The notes under the pieces: generated by a model
What the model saw: the letters and a program-made list of their open reading frames with translations, nothing else
What the model was told of the DNA's origin: nothing
The model's database searches: none
Shown: in pieces, positions 36,997 to 37,572 of the stretch
Layout of the letters: each line of letters starts with the position of its first letter
Numbering within the stretch: the stretch's first letter is position 1
DNA from: a virus
Length of the DNA: 37,572 nt
Direction: 5' to 3' (one strand)
IMG/VR virus record: IMGVR_UViG_3300009605_003067
Coordinates: 1 to 37,572 of that record
Program-made: the position numbers and the translations under genes

Positions 36997-37572
36997 ATGA
37001 TAACCAGAGACGTAGCACAGATCAGACCAGTCCACGCGGTAGACGTTGAATCTTACGACGCCTCCTGCGGTGGCAATGACGGGACGACTGACAACGAGGT
37101 CAAGGGTCGCATCATCGACCGTCTTGGTCTTGGTCGTTCCTATGTATCGGCGTTGCTTCATGCGTATGGATGGGGCGACATTGGCACCAGCACGGCTAGT
37201 GGCACCAAGTTCATGACTGTCGGCGCGCGGTTGTTGCATTCCAGCACAACCTGTGCCGATGATTTCGATGAACTGTCCACAGCGGACCGTCCAAGTAATC
37301 AGGCGCTGTTCCTGACTGGGAACACAACGTCCACGCTGGCAAGTGGCTTTATGGCGACAAGCACAAGCGTTGGAACGTTTGGTGTGTTCACTGCAACGGC
37401 AACAGGTAGTGCTGCTGGTGATGCGTTTGGGTTTTATGACATCACTGGTGCACAGCGGTTTATACAAGCCGCGTTGCTCTGGAATGCGAATGCGTCAAGC
37501 TCGGGTGGATCGGTCCTAGAGGCTGGTGTTGATATTGGCTTTGGTGAGGTAGACGTTGTTCCTCACCAGACG
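36997..37572 (+). CDS. Head-region protein, decoration or accessory type (partial)
   Basis: ATG 36997 follows AGCGAGGACATC and remains open to the right edge (192 codons), so the C-terminus is outside the window. The first residues (MITRDVAQIRPVHAVDVESYD) lead into a beta-rich, Thr/Ser/Gly-rich chain with little charge: TKFMTVGARLLHSSTTCADDFDELS, FLTGNTTSTLASGFMATSTSV, FGVFTATATGSAAGDAFGFYDITGAQRFIQAALLWNANAS. The position right after the major capsid gene suggests a decoration or head-completion protein. No family signature is recognised. Confidence 0.7.
   Translation, partial: MITRDVAQIRPVHAVDVESYDASCGGNDGTTDNEVKGRIIDRLGLGRSYVSALLHAYGWGDIGTSTASGTKFMTVGARLLHSSTTCADDFDELSTADRPSNQALFLTGNTTSTLASGFMATSTSVGTFGVFTATATGSAAGDAFGFYDITGAQRFIQAALLWNANASSSGGSVLEAGVDIGFGEVDVVPHQT

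Noticed and set aside
36787-37467. Minus-strand frame of 226 codons at the right end
   Set aside because: Antisense to the capsid end and the partial head gene; the sequence is Cys/Arg-rich without domain logic. The + strand frame from 36997 has a start, a ribosome binding site and a natural composition.
1-37572. tRNA genes, which often accompany large phage RNAs
   Set aside because: I looked for T-arm GGTTCRANNCC patterns with matching acceptor stems and saw none convincing.

Overview
The window is a stretch of a tailed double-stranded DNA phage genome (Caudoviricetes) with an HK97-type head. The head module is clear: small and large terminase, a portal fused to a Mu gpF-like domain, a prohead protease and an HK97-fold major capsid protein. 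Every credible gene lies on the + strand, packed with short ATGA/GTGA overlaps and purine-rich ribosome binding sites. I see no integrase, tRNA gene or CRISPR array. The host cannot be named from the sequence. Both ends cut into structural genes: a tail-fibre-like C-terminus on the left and a head or decoration-type protein on the right.

Layout: 1-3386 holds the end of a tail/fibre module, a clan GH-A-type glycoside hydrolase, a staphylococcal-nuclease-like protein, and a lysis group (coiled-coil holin-like protein, small membrane protein, GH108 endolysin). About 3690-4440 is non-coding but densely folded, and looks like a giant ornate phage RNA of the GOLLD/ROOL kind. 4470-11476 carries small early genes (HNH, HD hydrolase, zinc-binding proteins) around an AAA+/DUF1257/DUF2997 cassette whose AAA+ protein has its Walker B segment before its Walker A loop. 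11463-18424 is replication and recombination: ParB-like, RHH, a putative annealing protein with an SSB-like tail, a RecB/Cas4-type nuclease, DnaB helicase, RusA and HNH.

18587-24807 is a sugar cassette resembling nonulosonic (pseudaminic/legionaminic/sialic) acid synthesis: PseB-like dehydratase, Gfo/Idh/MocA oxidoreductase, NeuB-like synthase, GNAT, FemAB-like transferase, SpsF/NeuA-like cytidylyltransferase and a class III aminotransferase. The aminotransferase C-terminus lies in the -1 frame behind a textbook slippery site and stem-loop.

24816-28249 is the most exciting region: a ParB-like protein, an iteron-like repeat tract, an asparagine-synthase-like ATP pyrophosphatase without a glutaminase domain, a C5-cytosine methyltransferase whose motif X Asn is replaced by Arg, and a close CmoA (carboxy-SAM synthase) homologue. 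Together they suggest a DNA hypermodification pathway: CmoA makes carboxy-SAM, the altered methyltransferase installs 5-carboxymethylcytosine, and the AsnB-like enzyme activates the carboxylate to form an amide. This is inference from residues and gene order. A new transcription unit then starts at about 28285 with an operator, a -10 box and a stem-closed leader RNA, and runs into packaging and head genes.
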